Shown here piece by piece: positions 1-8,572 of a stretch of 25,277 nt of DNA; within the stretch, counting starts at the first letter, position 1, and every line of letters begins with the position of its first letter. The stretch is from Bacteroidales bacterium (lineage in GTDB: Bacteria > Bacteroidota > Bacteroidia > Bacteroidales > UBA932). The position numbers and the translations under genes were made by a program. The notes under the pieces are model-generated. The model was not told the origin of the DNA. It made no database searches and was given only the letters and a program-made list of their open reading frames with translations. The stretch covers positions 1 through 25,277 of the forward strand of contig JAEDLE010000027.1 of assembly GCA_016295455.1 (NCBI GenBank). The letters run 5' to 3'.

Positions 1-18
1 GGTGCCCTCTCTCGAAAC

Positions 19-2559
19 TCAGAATCTCCTGACCACCAGCACTCCCGCTGACAGCGCGTCCACCTCCAACTTCACCTTTCCGTCCTTGACCTCAGGCTTT
101 CTGAACTTCAGTGCGACCGCATTCTTGTTCTCCATCGAATTCTCCACATCCAGCGACCCCGGAGCATAGAACTCATAGGACACATCCTTTATCTCTGCCC
201 AGTCACCGCCGACCTCAAGCGCAACGGCCTCGTCTCCGGTGTTTACCAGCTTGACTATCACCTTGGTACCATCCTCCGAGAGCGTCGTGCAGACACTCAG
301 GCCGGCAGTCTCGCCCTCATAAGCGATACGATAGCTCGAGAAATTGTCATACCAGAGCTTGGTCACCTGATAATTCGGAGCCACGAACACATCCTTGTAG
401 TCGAAATTGATGAAGGCATTGTTCCAGTCAGGCATATCCGTCCTGCGTATGAACAGGGCCGCAGCGCCCATCTCCACCACCGGAGTGTTCTCGCACATGT
501 TGAGGAAACCGCCCGCGAAAAGACCGGTCCTCCAGTCGATGCTCTGCAGGTTCCACTCAGAGATGAAGAGCTTCACGTGAGGGTTCGGGCTCGCCGCAAT
601 CATATCGGCATATTTCCTGTACTGCTCGCCCAGCCTCTGCGGACCGGTAGCATAGCCGCCCTTCTGCTCATAATGATGCAGGCTCAGGTAGTCGAAATAC
701 TGTGAAGACCTCTTGAGGAACTGCTCATCCTCAGGGAAACCGCCGCAGGCGATGATCTTGATGTCCGGGTCAATCTTCCTCATCTCGGTCGAGAACTCCC
801 TGACACACCTCTCATACCTGTCGATACCCATCTCCCACATCTCATTGTCGATCTCCCAATACTTCACGTTATATGGTTCCGGGTGGCCGTTGGCGGCCCT
901 GACGCGTCCCCACTCGCCGGTAGCAGGCTCATTGCAGTACCTCAGCCAGTCAAGGGCCTCCTGCTTGATCTCCTCGAACTCCTCCTCAGGCCTTTCGAAA
1001 TGCACGCTGACCACAATCACCGGCTCGGTGCCGATTTCACGGCAGAAACGGATGAACTCGTCAGTACCGAAAGCGTTCTGGTCATAATCCATCCACATCC
1101 AGTTCGGCCAGCGCTGCCTCTGCTCCTGAGGGCCTATACCCCATTTCCAGTGATACTGAGCCACATAGCCTCCTCCCGGCCATCTCAGGCAGGTAGGATG
1201 CAGTTCATCCACAGCCTTGAATATGTCAGGTCGGAAACCTCCCAGCTCCAAGCCGCTGGCAGTGGTCATTGACACCTGGTCCACCTGGAGGCAGCCGCCC
1301 TTCACGTCTATTGAGAAATCAGCCGGTCCCTCATAAGCATCACTTGACAGGGTGAACTCATACTTGGTCCAGTCCTTGCCCGGCTTGCCCAGCACGGCGG
1401 AAGCCACGTTCCTGCCCTCCCTGTTCAGGGAAACGGAAAGCTCGGCGACTCCGTCACCCTTGGCATAAATCGAACCGATGAACCTCTCGCCCTTCACCAC
1501 ATTCTGAGGACCCTGGCGCACTCCCGAAGCACCCTTGCGGGCATCGATACGCTGCGAGTATCTCATGTTCACCGCATCATCCTTCACGAGGGAGAAATCC
1601 CCGTTGCCATATGCATTCCACTGCTGTGCGACCGCAGGTGTCTGGACGTCCTTCGGCAGACCCTCGAAATGACAGGTACGGCCGTCGGTCGAAGTGATGC
1701 GTATGTTTCTGAAATATGCCTCCGTGTAATTCACCCAGAGGGCTATGTCGCTGGACGCCGCGGACTCGAGGCTTGCGGAGAGCACGGCCTTGCCGTCCCA
1801 GTAAGCCTTCACGCTCTTGCCCTTGCAGACTATCCTGAGCTTGTGCCAGGTCTGGCTCTCGTCAATCTGACCCTCCTTTGCGACCGCTGTCTTGAGAGGG
1901 GAGAGCACATTCATCTTCCTGGTCCTGCCGCCGAAAGACGGAACCTCCCTCTCCTCCATCACGGAAATCGAGAAATTAGCCTTGTCTTCGGCTGCCATCA
2001 GCTTTTCCATGGCCTTGGCGGCCTCGTCAGCCTGCCTCATTGCCTCGGTCTGGGCAGGGGAGAAACGCTTCGCCTCATAATACGGGTCGTGAATCCTGAA
2101 ATAATACGGAGTTCCGTCAGGCCTGTTCCTGAAAGCCACCCTGATGTCCTCCAGACCGCCGCTCCAGGACCTTCTGGCCAGCTTGTAGGCCCTCCAGTTC
2201 ACGTCCATGCTGATTTCATAGCTGTCCGAAGCGACGCTGCCCAGGCTGATTGGCTGCTCATATCTGGTAGGAGAATGCAGCACCTGGTCGTCATCCGCAT
2301 ACCAGCCGTCGAAATAGCCGTCCCTCGGATGTATGCCCGGATACTGCTCCGGCTCGAAGGATCGCTCATAGATGAGCTCCTGCCATACACCGTTGTTCGC
2401 GGAAAAATAGATGTGCTCGAACAGCTGGCCATAGATCTTCTCGTCTATGGTACCGGCGGATTCTGCAGTCTTCACCCTGATCGACGCCTGAGGCATCTGG
2501 GCGCTTGCGGCACCTGCCACCAGCAGGGCCAGGGCCGCGGTCAAAAGTCTTCGTGTCAT
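19..2559 (-). CDS. Secreted GH51 alpha-L-arabinofuranosidase with inserted carbohydrate-binding-like modules
   Basis: Predicted to release terminal L-arabinofuranose from arabinan or arabinoxylan outside the cytoplasm. Residues 1-20 form a signal peptide ending ASA, with no lipobox cysteine. The first GH51 element (IYGQLFEHI, residues 42-50) is followed by a long insertion. Residues about 81-300 look like a concanavalin-like/DUF1080-type beta-sandwich (WHKLRIVCKGKSVKAYWDG), itself interrupted by a charged helical stretch at 165-195. Residues about 310-435 look like a CBM4_9-type module. The catalytic barrel resumes at LRWPGGG (458-464). The expected acid/base is Glu573 in EIDNEMW and the nucleophile Glu668 in FISEWN. 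A C-terminal beta-sandwich ends the protein. At 846 aa it is longer than the roughly 500-650 aa usual for GH51, because of the insertions. The ATG sits directly before the signal peptide. It lies downstream of the CNNM gene on the same strand, separated by a possible terminator. No SusC/SusD genes are in the window. Family call is firm; substrate is inferred. Confidence 0.93.
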   Translation of the reverse strand: MTRRLLTAALALLVAGAASAQMPQASIRVKTAESAGTIDEKIYGQLFEHIYFSANNGVWQELIYERSFEPEQYPGIHPRDGYFDGWYADDDQVLHSPTRYEQPISLGSVASDSYEISMDVNWRAYKLARRSWSGGLEDIRVAFRNRPDGTPYYFRIHDPYYEAKRFSPAQTEAMRQADEAAKAMEKLMAAEDKANFSISVMEEREVPSFGGRTRKMNVLSPLKTAVAKEGQIDESQTWHKLRIVCKGKSVKAYWDGKAVLSASLESAASSDIALWVNYTEAYFRNIRITSTDGRTCHFEGLPKDVQTPAVAQQWNAYGNGDFSLVKDDAVNMRYSQRIDARKGASGVRQGPQNVVKGERFIGSIYAKGDGVAELSVSLNREGRNVASAVLGKPGKDWTKYEFTLSSDAYEGPADFSIDVKGGCLQVDQVSMTTASGLELGGFRPDIFKAVDELHPTCLRWPGGGYVAQYHWKWGIGPQEQRQRWPNWMWMDYDQNAFGTDEFIRFCREIGTEPVIVVSVHFERPEEEFEEIKQEALDWLRYCNEPATGEWGRVRAANGHPEPYNVKYWEIDNEMWEMGIDRYERCVREFSTEMRKIDPDIKIIACGGFPEDEQFLKRSSQYFDYLSLHHYEQKGGYATGPQRLGEQYRKYADMIAASPNPHVKLFISEWNLQSIDWRTGLFAGGFLNMCENTPVVEMGAAALFIRRTDMPDWNNAFINFDYKDVFVAPNYQVTKLWYDNFSSYRIAYEGETAGLSVCTTLSEDGTKVIVKLVNTGDEAVALEVGGDWAEIKDVSYEFYAPGSLDVENSMENKNAVALKFRKPEVKDGKVKLEVDALSAGVLVVRRF

Positions 2560-2599
2560 ATTTGAAAAAATGTTGATTCCGATTCATAAATATAGTCAA

Positions 2600-2638
2600 A
2601 CAAAAGGAAAGGCGCAGACCCGCACCGGACCCGCGCCT
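2600..2638 (-). terminator. Possible intrinsic terminator downstream of the CNNM gene
   Basis: Read on the minus strand, AGGCGC (plus 2633-2638) pairs with GCGCCT (2610-2615) around a 17-nt GC-rich loop. A T-rich run follows (TTCCTTTTG, plus 2601-2609). It sits between the CNNM stop and the GH51 start and would separate the two transcripts. The loop is long, so confidence is moderate. Confidence 0.4.
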
Positions 2639-2686
2639 GACTCTTGGCATATTTGTGTAAACAAATGAACTCTCGTTGAAACCCCG

Positions 2687-3772
2687 TCAATCCTCCTTGC
2701 CGTCATCTTCATCCTCCGGCTCCGCAGGTATCACTATAGGACGGTAGCGCTTCTGCCTCTTCTCCCACCTCTCGCGGGCATATTGCTGCATATCCGTAAA
2801 CTGGTCATTCTCGTCAATGATTTCAAGCCCGAGTATGGTCTCGATAATGTCCTCGAGGGTGATGATGCCCTGGAAACAGCCATATTCATCGATGATCAGG
2901 GCCATCTGCTCCTTCTTCTGCAGCAGCTGTTCCCATATGTCGGCGAGCGAGCAATCCTCGTCGAAGAAAGACACCGGTCTCTTGAGTTCCTTGAGTTTCA
3001 TGTCGAACCTGTCGTCCGCAAGGCCCTCGAGCGCGTCGCTCAGGAGTATGTAGCCGGTGATGAATTCAGGGGAGTCCGAATAGACCGGAATACGCGAGTA
3101 GTGCAGATAATTTTCGTTCTTGTAGAAAGACCTCAGGGTCATATTCTCCTGGGCTATGGTGGCGACGATTCTCGGGGTCATCGCGTCGAAAGCCTTCACG
3201 TTGTCCAGCTTCATTATGTTCTGGATGACCTTGTTCTCGTCCGAATCAATCACGCCTTCCCTCGCTCCGATGTTCGACATCGCGGAAATCTCCTCCCTGC
3301 TCACCGTGCTCTCTTCCTCCTTCGGAGTCAGCCACTTGCTTATTGCGCGGATCATCACCACCAGCGGATACATCAGGAAGATAAGTGTGGATATGGTCCT
3401 GGCGGCAAAGCCCATCAGATGCTTCCAGTAGGACGTGCCTATGGTCTTGGGGATGATCTCCGCGAATATGAGTATGAGTATCGTGGTGATGGCTGAAATC
3501 AGTCCGAACCAGGTACTGCCGAAGAGTATGGTCGCCTGACGGCCCACACCCGCCGCGCCTATGGTGTTGGCTATGGTGTTGAGCGAAAGTATGGCGGCAA
3601 GAGGCCGGTCTGTGTCCATCTTGTACTTGTAGAAAGTCTCGGCAGGCTTGAAGCCCTTGTCCTTCATCATCGAGATATAGGAAATCGGTGTGGACATCAG
3701 GACCGATTCCAGTATGGAACAGAGGAACGAAATCAGCAGGGTGCCTGCCAGAAATGCCAATAGCAAGAACAT
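2687..3772 (-). CDS. CNNM (DUF21) membrane protein with paired CBS domains, CorC/HlyC-like
   Basis: Integral membrane protein of the CNNM/CorB family, often annotated as hemolysin or Mg/Co efflux protein and linked to divalent-cation transport. Residues 1-145 carry the DUF21 region with about four hydrophobic segments and the signature FAEIIPKTIG (103-112). A linker (SREEISAMSNIGAREGVIDS) leads to a CBS pair at about 195-320, ending IIDEYGCFQGIITLEDIIETILG. The protein stops at 361 aa with a basic then acidic tail (EPEDEDDGKED) and lacks the usual C-terminal CorC_HlyC transporter-associated domain. I chose the ATG at 3772 (MFLLLAFLAG) because the in-frame upstream extension is polar, unlike the family, and covers the promoter region shared with the divergent acyl-CoA ligase. 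Substrate ion is unknown. Confidence 0.9.
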   Translation of the reverse strand: MFLLLAFLAGTLLISFLCSILESVLMSTPISYISMMKDKGFKPAETFYKYKMDTDRPLAAILSLNTIANTIGAAGVGRQATILFGSTWFGLISAITTILILIFAEIIPKTIGTSYWKHLMGFAARTISTLIFLMYPLVVMIRAISKWLTPKEEESTVSREEISAMSNIGAREGVIDSDENKVIQNIMKLDNVKAFDAMTPRIVATIAQENMTLRSFYKNENYLHYSRIPVYSDSPEFITGYILLSDALEGLADDRFDMKLKELKRPVSFFDEDCSLADIWEQLLQKKEQMALIIDEYGCFQGIITLEDIIETILGLEIIDENDQFTDMQQYARERWEKRQKRYRPIVIPAEPEDEDDGKED

Positions 3773-3791
3773 AAGTCTAATATAATCCCTG

Positions 3792-3799
3792 CAAAAATA
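3792..3799 (-). promoter_or_regulatory. Candidate -7 element of the CNNM gene
   Basis: On the minus strand the sequence reads TATTTTTG, matching the Bacteroidetes -7 consensus TAnnTTTG, about 20 bp before the chosen start. No good -33 TTTG is found at 19-bp spacing; a CAAA at 3824-3827 on the plus strand is about 5 bp too far. Confidence 0.35.
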
Positions 3800-3881
3800 T
3801 AAATAAATGGCGGAAATTCGCCACAAAAGCGACCGAATCACCCCATTTCCGGCCCCGGGCAGCCGCGTCCGCCACAAAAAA

Positions 3882-3912
3882 TTCTCCCTTTCTCCCGCAC
3901 GGTCTATTTTTG
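3882..3912 (+). promoter_or_regulatory. Candidate promoter of the acyl-CoA ligase gene
   Basis: TATTTTTG at 3905-3912 matches the Bacteroidetes -7 consensus TAnnTTTG. The -33 position 19 bp upstream (3882-3885, TTCT) is a poor match. It lies 22 bp before the start at 3935 and diverges from the CNNM promoter. Confidence 0.4.
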
Positions 3913-3934
3913 CGCCTGCGAAACGACAAGACAT

Positions 3935-5593
3935 ATGATAGAGAGATTCCTTCCCCAGACCTCATTCTCCTCACAGGAGGACTTCATCCGCAACCTCGAC
4001 ATCAGGGTTCCGGAAAACTTCAACTTCGCCTATGACGTGATGGATGTCTGGGCTGAAGAACAACCCGACAAACTCGCCCTGCTCTGGACCAACGACAAGG
4101 GCGGCTGCATACGCTTCAGTTTCCGCGACCTCAAGGAACAGTCCGACAGGGCGGCGGCATATTTCCGGTCCCTCGGCATAGGCCGCGGGGATATGGTGAT
4201 GCTCATCCTCAAGCGCCGCTATGAGTACTGGCTCTCGATGCTGGCCCTCTGCAAGCTGGGCGCCGTGGCTATCCCCGCCACCCACCTTCTCACCCGAAAC
4301 GACATAGTCTACAGGAACAACCGCGCCTCCATCAAGGCGATAGTCTGCTGCGGCGATCCCGAGGTGCTCGCTCACGTGAGCCAGGCCATGCCGCAGAGCC
4401 CGACGGTCAAAGTCCTGATAAGCATAGGACCAGAGGTGCCGGAAGGCTTCCACGATTTCCACGCCGAGTGGAACTCCGCCCCGCAGTTCGTGCGTCCCGA
4501 CAAGGTCAACACCAACGACGACATAATGCTGATGTACTTCACCAGCGGCACCAGCGGGGAGCCCAAGATGGTCGCCCACGACCACACCTACGCCCTCGGT
4601 CACCTTGTCACCGGAGTCTATTGGCACAACCTCGGCGAAGACAGCCTCCACCTCACAGTGGCCGACACAGGCTGGGGCAAGGCCGTCTGGGGCAAGCTCT
4701 ATGGCCAGTGGTTCGCAGGAGCCGCGGTATTCGTGTATGACCACGAGAAATTCAAACCGTCCGACATACTCCGGATGATGGAGAAATACAAGGTCACCTC
4801 CCTCTGCGCCCCTCCTACCGTCTTCCGCTTCCTCATCCAGGAAGATTTCTCTGAATATGACCTATCGTCCCTGCGTTACTGCTGCACTGCGGGCGAAGCC
4901 CTCAACGGGGCGGTGTACGAGAAATTCCGCGAGCTCACCGGCATATGCCTGATGGAAGGCTTCGGCCAGACCGAGACCACCATGACCCTGGGCACTTTCC
5001 CGTGGATGAAGCCCAAGCCGGGCAGCATGGGAGTCCCGAACCCCCAGTACGACGTGGACATACTCCTGCCGGACGGAACCCCGGCAGCCGACGGTCAGGA
5101 AGGCGAGATAGTGATACGCACTGACAGGGGCAAGCCCCTGGGCCTCTTCAAGGAATACTACAGGGACCCCGAACTCACCCGCAGCGCCTGGCACGACGGC
5201 ATATACCATACGGGAGACGTGGCCTGGAGGGACAGTGACGGCTACTATTGGTTCGTCGGCAGGAATGACGACGTCATCAAGAGCTCCGGCTACAGGATCA
5301 GCCCCTTCGAGGTGGAAAGCGTCCTGATGAAGCACCCTGCGGTGGTGGAGTGCGCCGTGACCGGCGTTCCCGACGAGATAAGGGGTATGCTTGTGAAGGC
5401 GACCATAGTCCTCGCCAAGGAGTGGAAAGACAGGGCGGGGGAGGAACTAGCAAAGGAAATCCAGACCTTCGTCAAGACCACCACGGCACCATACAAATAC
5501 CCGCGCCGCATCGAGTTCGTCGACGAACTGCCCAAGACCATCAGCGGGAAGATACGCAGGGTCGAGATACGCCATAACGACGGAGTGAAATAG
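3935..5593 (+). CDS. AMP-forming acyl-CoA synthetase (acetyl-/medium-chain acyl-CoA ligase type)
   Basis: ANL-superfamily adenylating enzyme, predicted to convert a carboxylic acid, ATP and CoA to acyl-CoA, AMP and PPi in the cytoplasm. Visible motifs in order: the phosphate-binding loop YFTSGTSGEPKM (201-212), TAGEALN (318-324), the aromatic motif GFGQTETT (342-349), HTGDVAWRDSDGYYWFVGR (425-443) with the ATP-ribose Asp428, the hinge region DDVIKSSGYRISPFEVE, and the catalytic lysine Lys539 in PKTISGKIRR. Length (552 aa) is normal for acetyl-CoA synthetase-like or ACSM-type ligases. It is shorter than canonical Acs (about 650 aa) and lacks its long N-terminus. The exact acid (acetate, propionate, butyrate, branched or aromatic) cannot be told from sequence. 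It stands alone after a divergent promoter; the next gene begins 42 bp downstream and probably has its own promoter. Confidence 0.92.
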   Translation: MIERFLPQTSFSSQEDFIRNLDIRVPENFNFAYDVMDVWAEEQPDKLALLWTNDKGGCIRFSFRDLKEQSDRAAAYFRSLGIGRGDMVMLILKRRYEYWLSMLALCKLGAVAIPATHLLTRNDIVYRNNRASIKAIVCCGDPEVLAHVSQAMPQSPTVKVLISIGPEVPEGFHDFHAEWNSAPQFVRPDKVNTNDDIMLMYFTSGTSGEPKMVAHDHTYALGHLVTGVYWHNLGEDSLHLTVADTGWGKAVWGKLYGQWFAGAAVFVYDHEKFKPSDILRMMEKYKVTSLCAPPTVFRFLIQEDFSEYDLSSLRYCCTAGEALNGAVYEKFRELTGICLMEGFGQTETTMTLGTFPWMKPKPGSMGVPNPQYDVDILLPDGTPAADGQEGEIVIRTDRGKPLGLFKEYYRDPELTRSAWHDGIYHTGDVAWRDSDGYYWFVGRNDDVIKSSGYRISPFEVESVLMKHPAVVECAVTGVPDEIRGMLVKATIVLAKEWKDRAGEELAKEIQTFVKTTTAPYKYPRRIEFVDELPKTISGKIRRVEIRHNDGVK

Positions 5594-5605
5594 TACTTTT
5601 TTGCT

Positions 5606-5613
5606 TATATTTG
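5606..5613 (+). promoter_or_regulatory. Candidate -7 element of the flippase gene
   Basis: TATATTTG matches the Bacteroidetes -7 consensus exactly and lies 22 bp before the ATG at 5636. The position for a -33 box (5583-5586, GAGT) does not match, so this may be a weak promoter or the gene may read through from the ligase. Confidence 0.35.
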
Positions 5614-5635
5614 GCCTTCAATCCGCAACGAAAGA

Positions 5636-7138
5636 ATGGCTAATTTCAAGGCACTCGCAAAAGATACGGCCATATATGGTCTGAGCAGCATCCTGGGCAG
5701 GTTCATCAACTACCTCCTGGTTCCGCTCTACACCTACCGAATCTCCGCGGCCAGCGGCGGCTACGGCGTAATCACCCATCTCTATGCCTACACGGCCCTC
5801 TTCCTGGTCATCCTGACCTACGGAATGGAGACCACCTTCTTCTACTTCATGAACAGGAAGGAGGAAGACGCGGGCAAGGTTTACTCCACCATACTCCGCA
5901 TGGTCGGGACCACTTCGGCCCTCTTCGTGGCTCTGGTGCTGCTGTTCCTCAGGCCCATATCCTCCGCGCTGGGATATGCCGACCACCCTTCATACATATG
6001 GGTGATGGCCCTGACCGTGTCGATGGACGCCTTCCAGTGCATACTCTTCGCCTACATACGCTACAGGCGGCGGCCGCTGAGGTTCGCCTTCCTCAAACTC
6101 TTCAACATAGGCCTGAACATAGTCCTGAACCTCTGCTTCTTCGTGCTGCTGCCCGATATCCGGGCGGCGCATCCGGGAGCACTCCAGGGCATATATAACC
6201 CTCAGGTGGGGGTGGGCTACGTATTCTACATCAACCTCGCCTGCACCGCCCTGCTCGGCCTGATGCTCATCCCCGAGACCGCCGGGATACGCGGCGGCTT
6301 CGACCGCGGCCTGATGCGCAGGATGCTCTCCTACTCCTGGCCACTGCTCATACTCGGCATTGCCGGCAACCTCAACATGACCGCCGACAAGATGCTCTTC
6401 CCGGCCCTCTACAAAGGCGCCGACGCCAGCGTCCAGCTCGGAATCTACGGAGCCGCATCCAAGGTCGCGATGATAATGGCGATGATAACCCAGGCCTTTC
6501 GCTATGCCTACGAGCCCTTCGTCTTCGGGGCGGCGGGAAACAGCGAAAGCGAGAAGAAAGACACCTACGCGCGGGGCATGAAATACTTCATCATCTTCAC
6601 CCTGCTCGCCTTCCTCTGCGTAATCGCGTATATGGACATACTCCGCCACGTCATCAGCCCCGACTACTGGGAAGGCCTCAAGGTCGTGCCCGTCGTGATG
6701 GCGGCCGAGATAATGATGGGCATCTACTTCAATCTCTCATTCTGGTACAAACTCATAGGCAAGACCTACTGGGGCGCCATATTCTCCGGCGCCGGACTGC
6801 TCGTCCTCGTCCTGGTGAACGTCATCTTCGTGCCTGAATATGGCTACATGGCCTGCGCCTGGGGAGGCTTCTGCGGATACCTCACCGCGATGCTCCTCTC
6901 CTATTTCATAGGCCAGAAGCATTACCCCATCGCCTATCCGCTCCGCGGCATCGCATCCTACCTGGGACTCGCCGCGCTGGTTTACGTCGGCATATTCCTT
7001 TCGGGGAAGTACCTTCCGACCGTGCCGTCGCTCCTGTGCAACACCGTTCTGGTGGCCGTGTACGCGGCATATATAATGAAGAAGGACCTTCCGCTCCCAA
7101 GCCTGCGGCTGCGCGGAGGGAAAGCGCATAAAGGCTGA
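5636..7138 (+). CDS. Polysaccharide biosynthesis/flippase-like membrane protein (MOP/Wzx type)
   Basis: A 500-aa very hydrophobic protein with roughly 12-14 predicted membrane segments and the typical N-terminal layout of MOP-superfamily polysaccharide transporters (LAKDTAIYGLSSILGRFINYLLVPLYT, two lines of family resemblance at residues 7-33). Members flip lipid-linked oligosaccharide or peptidoglycan precursors across the inner membrane. In the middle, SWPLLILGIAGNLNMTADKML (about 237-257) resembles the second-half start of the family. The C-terminus is short and basic (LRLRGGKAHKG). No glycosyltransferase or capsule genes are nearby, so this appears to be a stand-alone copy and its glycan cannot be named. 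The start is the first ATG, 22 bp after a TATATTTG element. The downstream lysine genes have their own promoter. Confidence 0.85.
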   Translation: MANFKALAKDTAIYGLSSILGRFINYLLVPLYTYRISAASGGYGVITHLYAYTALFLVILTYGMETTFFYFMNRKEEDAGKVYSTILRMVGTTSALFVALVLLFLRPISSALGYADHPSYIWVMALTVSMDAFQCILFAYIRYRRRPLRFAFLKLFNIGLNIVLNLCFFVLLPDIRAAHPGALQGIYNPQVGVGYVFYINLACTALLGLMLIPETAGIRGGFDRGLMRRMLSYSWPLLILGIAGNLNMTADKMLFPALYKGADASVQLGIYGAASKVAMIMAMITQAFRYAYEPFVFGAAGNSESEKKDTYARGMKYFIIFTLLAFLCVIAYMDILRHVISPDYWEGLKVVPVVMAAEIMMGIYFNLSFWYKLIGKTYWGAIFSGAGLLVLVLVNVIFVPEYGYMACAWGGFCGYLTAMLLSYFIGQKHYPIAYPLRGIASYLGLAALVYVGIFLSGKYLPTVPSLLCNTVLVAVYAAYIMKKDLPLPSLRLRGGKAHKG

Positions 7139-7145
7139 ACAGGCA

Positions 7146-7176
7146 GTTGAATATTGCAGTCTTTTTGGTATCTTTG
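7146..7176 (+). promoter_or_regulatory. Promoter of the lysC-dapB-dapA operon
   Basis: GTTG at 7146-7149 is separated by 19 bp from TATCTTTG at 7169-7176, fitting the Bacteroidetes pattern TTTG-N19-TAnnTTTG with one mismatch. Transcription would begin near 7183, leaving a leader of about 45 nt before lysC, too short for a lysine riboswitch. Confidence 0.65.
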
Positions 7177-7228
7177 TAAAATTCGGTTATTGGCGCATAT
7201 TGTTTTACTTGCGAAACTTGGGGTTATT

Positions 7229-8572
7229 ATGATAGTGATGAAATTCGGAGGCACTTCGGTGCAGAACGAAGAAGCCATAGGGAGAGTGGTATCAATAGTC
7301 AGGGGCAGGCTCGCAGAAAAGCCTGTCGTGGTCGTGTCAGCCCTTTCGAAGGTCACCAGGCTTCTGGTGAAGATGGCTGAGGACGCCGAGAACGGCAATG
7401 CTGACAGCGTCAGGACCTCCCTCGCCCAGCTGCGCAAGCGTCACTACGATGTCTGCGACGCGATGCTCGGCGGAGAACTCCTCGAACAGACCAAGGACAA
7501 GGTGGATGACTTCTGCAAGCAGCTCGGCACCTTCGTGGAAGGCGTGTGCCAGATAGGCGAACTCTCCCCGCGCAGCAAGGCCAGGATAATGGCAACCGGA
7601 GAACTGCTCTCCTCGACCATAGTCTCCGCGGCGATGAATGCCGCAGGACTGCGCTGCCGCTGGGTGGACGCCCGCAGGCTCATCATCACCGACGACAACT
7701 ACCTCAACGCAAGGCCGGACCTGGGAGTCAGCGCCGCAAACATATGCCGCATCATACCCCGCGAATCCAAGGGCGCGGACGTGGTGCTCACCCAGGGCTT
7801 CATATCCTCGACCACCGAAGGAGGCCCGTCCGTACTGGGCTTCGAAGGCTCGGACTATTCCGCAGCCATAATCGGAATGGCGCTGGACGCCGACAGGGTC
7901 GAAATCTGGACCGATGTTGACGGCATACGCACCTCCGACCCGAGAGTGGTCTCACCTACCGCCAAGATAGGCAGGGTTTCATATGAGGAAGCCGCGCAGA
8001 TGGCCTACCTGGGAGCAAGAGTGCTCCATCCGATGACCATAGGCCCGGCCCGGGGCAGGAACATCCCGATCATGGTGCTCAACACCATGAACCCCGCTTG
8101 CGAAGGCTCCACCGTGGCGATGTACGACGGCAAGACCGGAGGCCCTAAGGCCGTCGCCTTCCTCCGCGACATAGACTATGTCGAAATCTCCGCGCCGGAC
8201 AACACCAACTCCGTGGAAATGATCAGCGACGTGTTCAGCATACTCAAGGAGAATAAACTGGAAATCAGCCTCATATCCCACTCGGTGGGACGCCTTTCCT
8301 TCACTCTTGAAAGCGGACAGCCGGGTCTGGCTTCAGCTGTCAGGACCCTTTCCGCACGCTACACACTCGTACACTACAGGGACAAGTCACAGCTATCGGT
8401 AGTGGGACGCGAGCTTGAGGTCTGCAAAGGCATATCCGACGACATCAAGGCCTGCGGAAAGGTCTATATGATGTCCCAGGGCGCCTCTATGATGGACGTC
8501 AGCGCCGTAGTGGACAGGGACAGCCTCGACAAGATGGTAAACGAACTTCACAAAATACTTTTCAATGGTTAA
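7229..8572 (+). CDS. lysC: Aspartate kinase (monofunctional)
   Basis: Catalyses ATP-dependent phosphorylation of L-aspartate, the first step toward diaminopimelate, lysine, threonine and methionine. The kinase N-terminus is clear (MKFGGTSV, residues 4-11), followed by VVVVSALSKVT and the SPRSKARIMATGELLSS region. The substrate-binding segment WTDVDGIRTSDPR and EEAAQMAYLGARVLHP are typical. The last about 135 residues form the regulatory ACT pair (VEISAPDNTNSVEMISDVF and LSVVGRELEVCKGI), suggesting feedback control by an end-product amino acid. No homoserine dehydrogenase domain is attached. I start at ATG 7229 (MIVMKFGGTS); an ATG three codons later is also possible, while an in-frame extension back to 7154 would overlap the promoter. 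Its last 8 bases overlap the dapB start, indicating translational coupling in a lysC-dapB-dapA operon. Confidence 0.95.
   Translation: MIVMKFGGTSVQNEEAIGRVVSIVRGRLAEKPVVVVSALSKVTRLLVKMAEDAENGNADSVRTSLAQLRKRHYDVCDAMLGGELLEQTKDKVDDFCKQLGTFVEGVCQIGELSPRSKARIMATGELLSSTIVSAAMNAAGLRCRWVDARRLIITDDNYLNARPDLGVSAANICRIIPRESKGADVVLTQGFISSTTEGGPSVLGFEGSDYSAAIIGMALDADRVEIWTDVDGIRTSDPRVVSPTAKIGRVSYEEAAQMAYLGARVLHPMTIGPARGRNIPIMVLNTMNPACEGSTVAMYDGKTGGPKAVAFLRDIDYVEISAPDNTNSVEMISDVFSILKENKLEISLISHSVGRLSFTLESGQPGLASAVRTLSARYTLVHYRDKSQLSVVGRELEVCKGISDDIKACGKVYMMSQGASMMDVSAVVDRDSLDKMVNELHKILFNG

Noticed and set aside
1669..2565. Long open frame antisense to the GH51 gene
   Set aside because: No recognisable protein pattern; a clear GH51 gene lies on the other strand and codon bias in GC-rich genes commonly leaves open antisense frames. 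The same holds for antisense frames over the ligase, flippase and S9 genes.
2651..2666. Inverted repeat ATTTGT-GTAA-ACAAAT between the CNNM and GH51 genes
   Set aside because: Only six AT-rich pairs, not placed at a recognisable GH51 promoter and without a T-run; it could be an operator but nothing else supports this.
3773..3974. Upstream extensions of the CNNM gene on the minus strand
   Set aside because: The extra residues are unlike the family and overlap the divergent promoter region and the start of the acyl-CoA ligase.
7138..7228. Lysine riboswitch upstream of lysC
   Set aside because: With the promoter at 7146-7176 the leader is only about 45 nt and holds no multi-stem structure or terminator.
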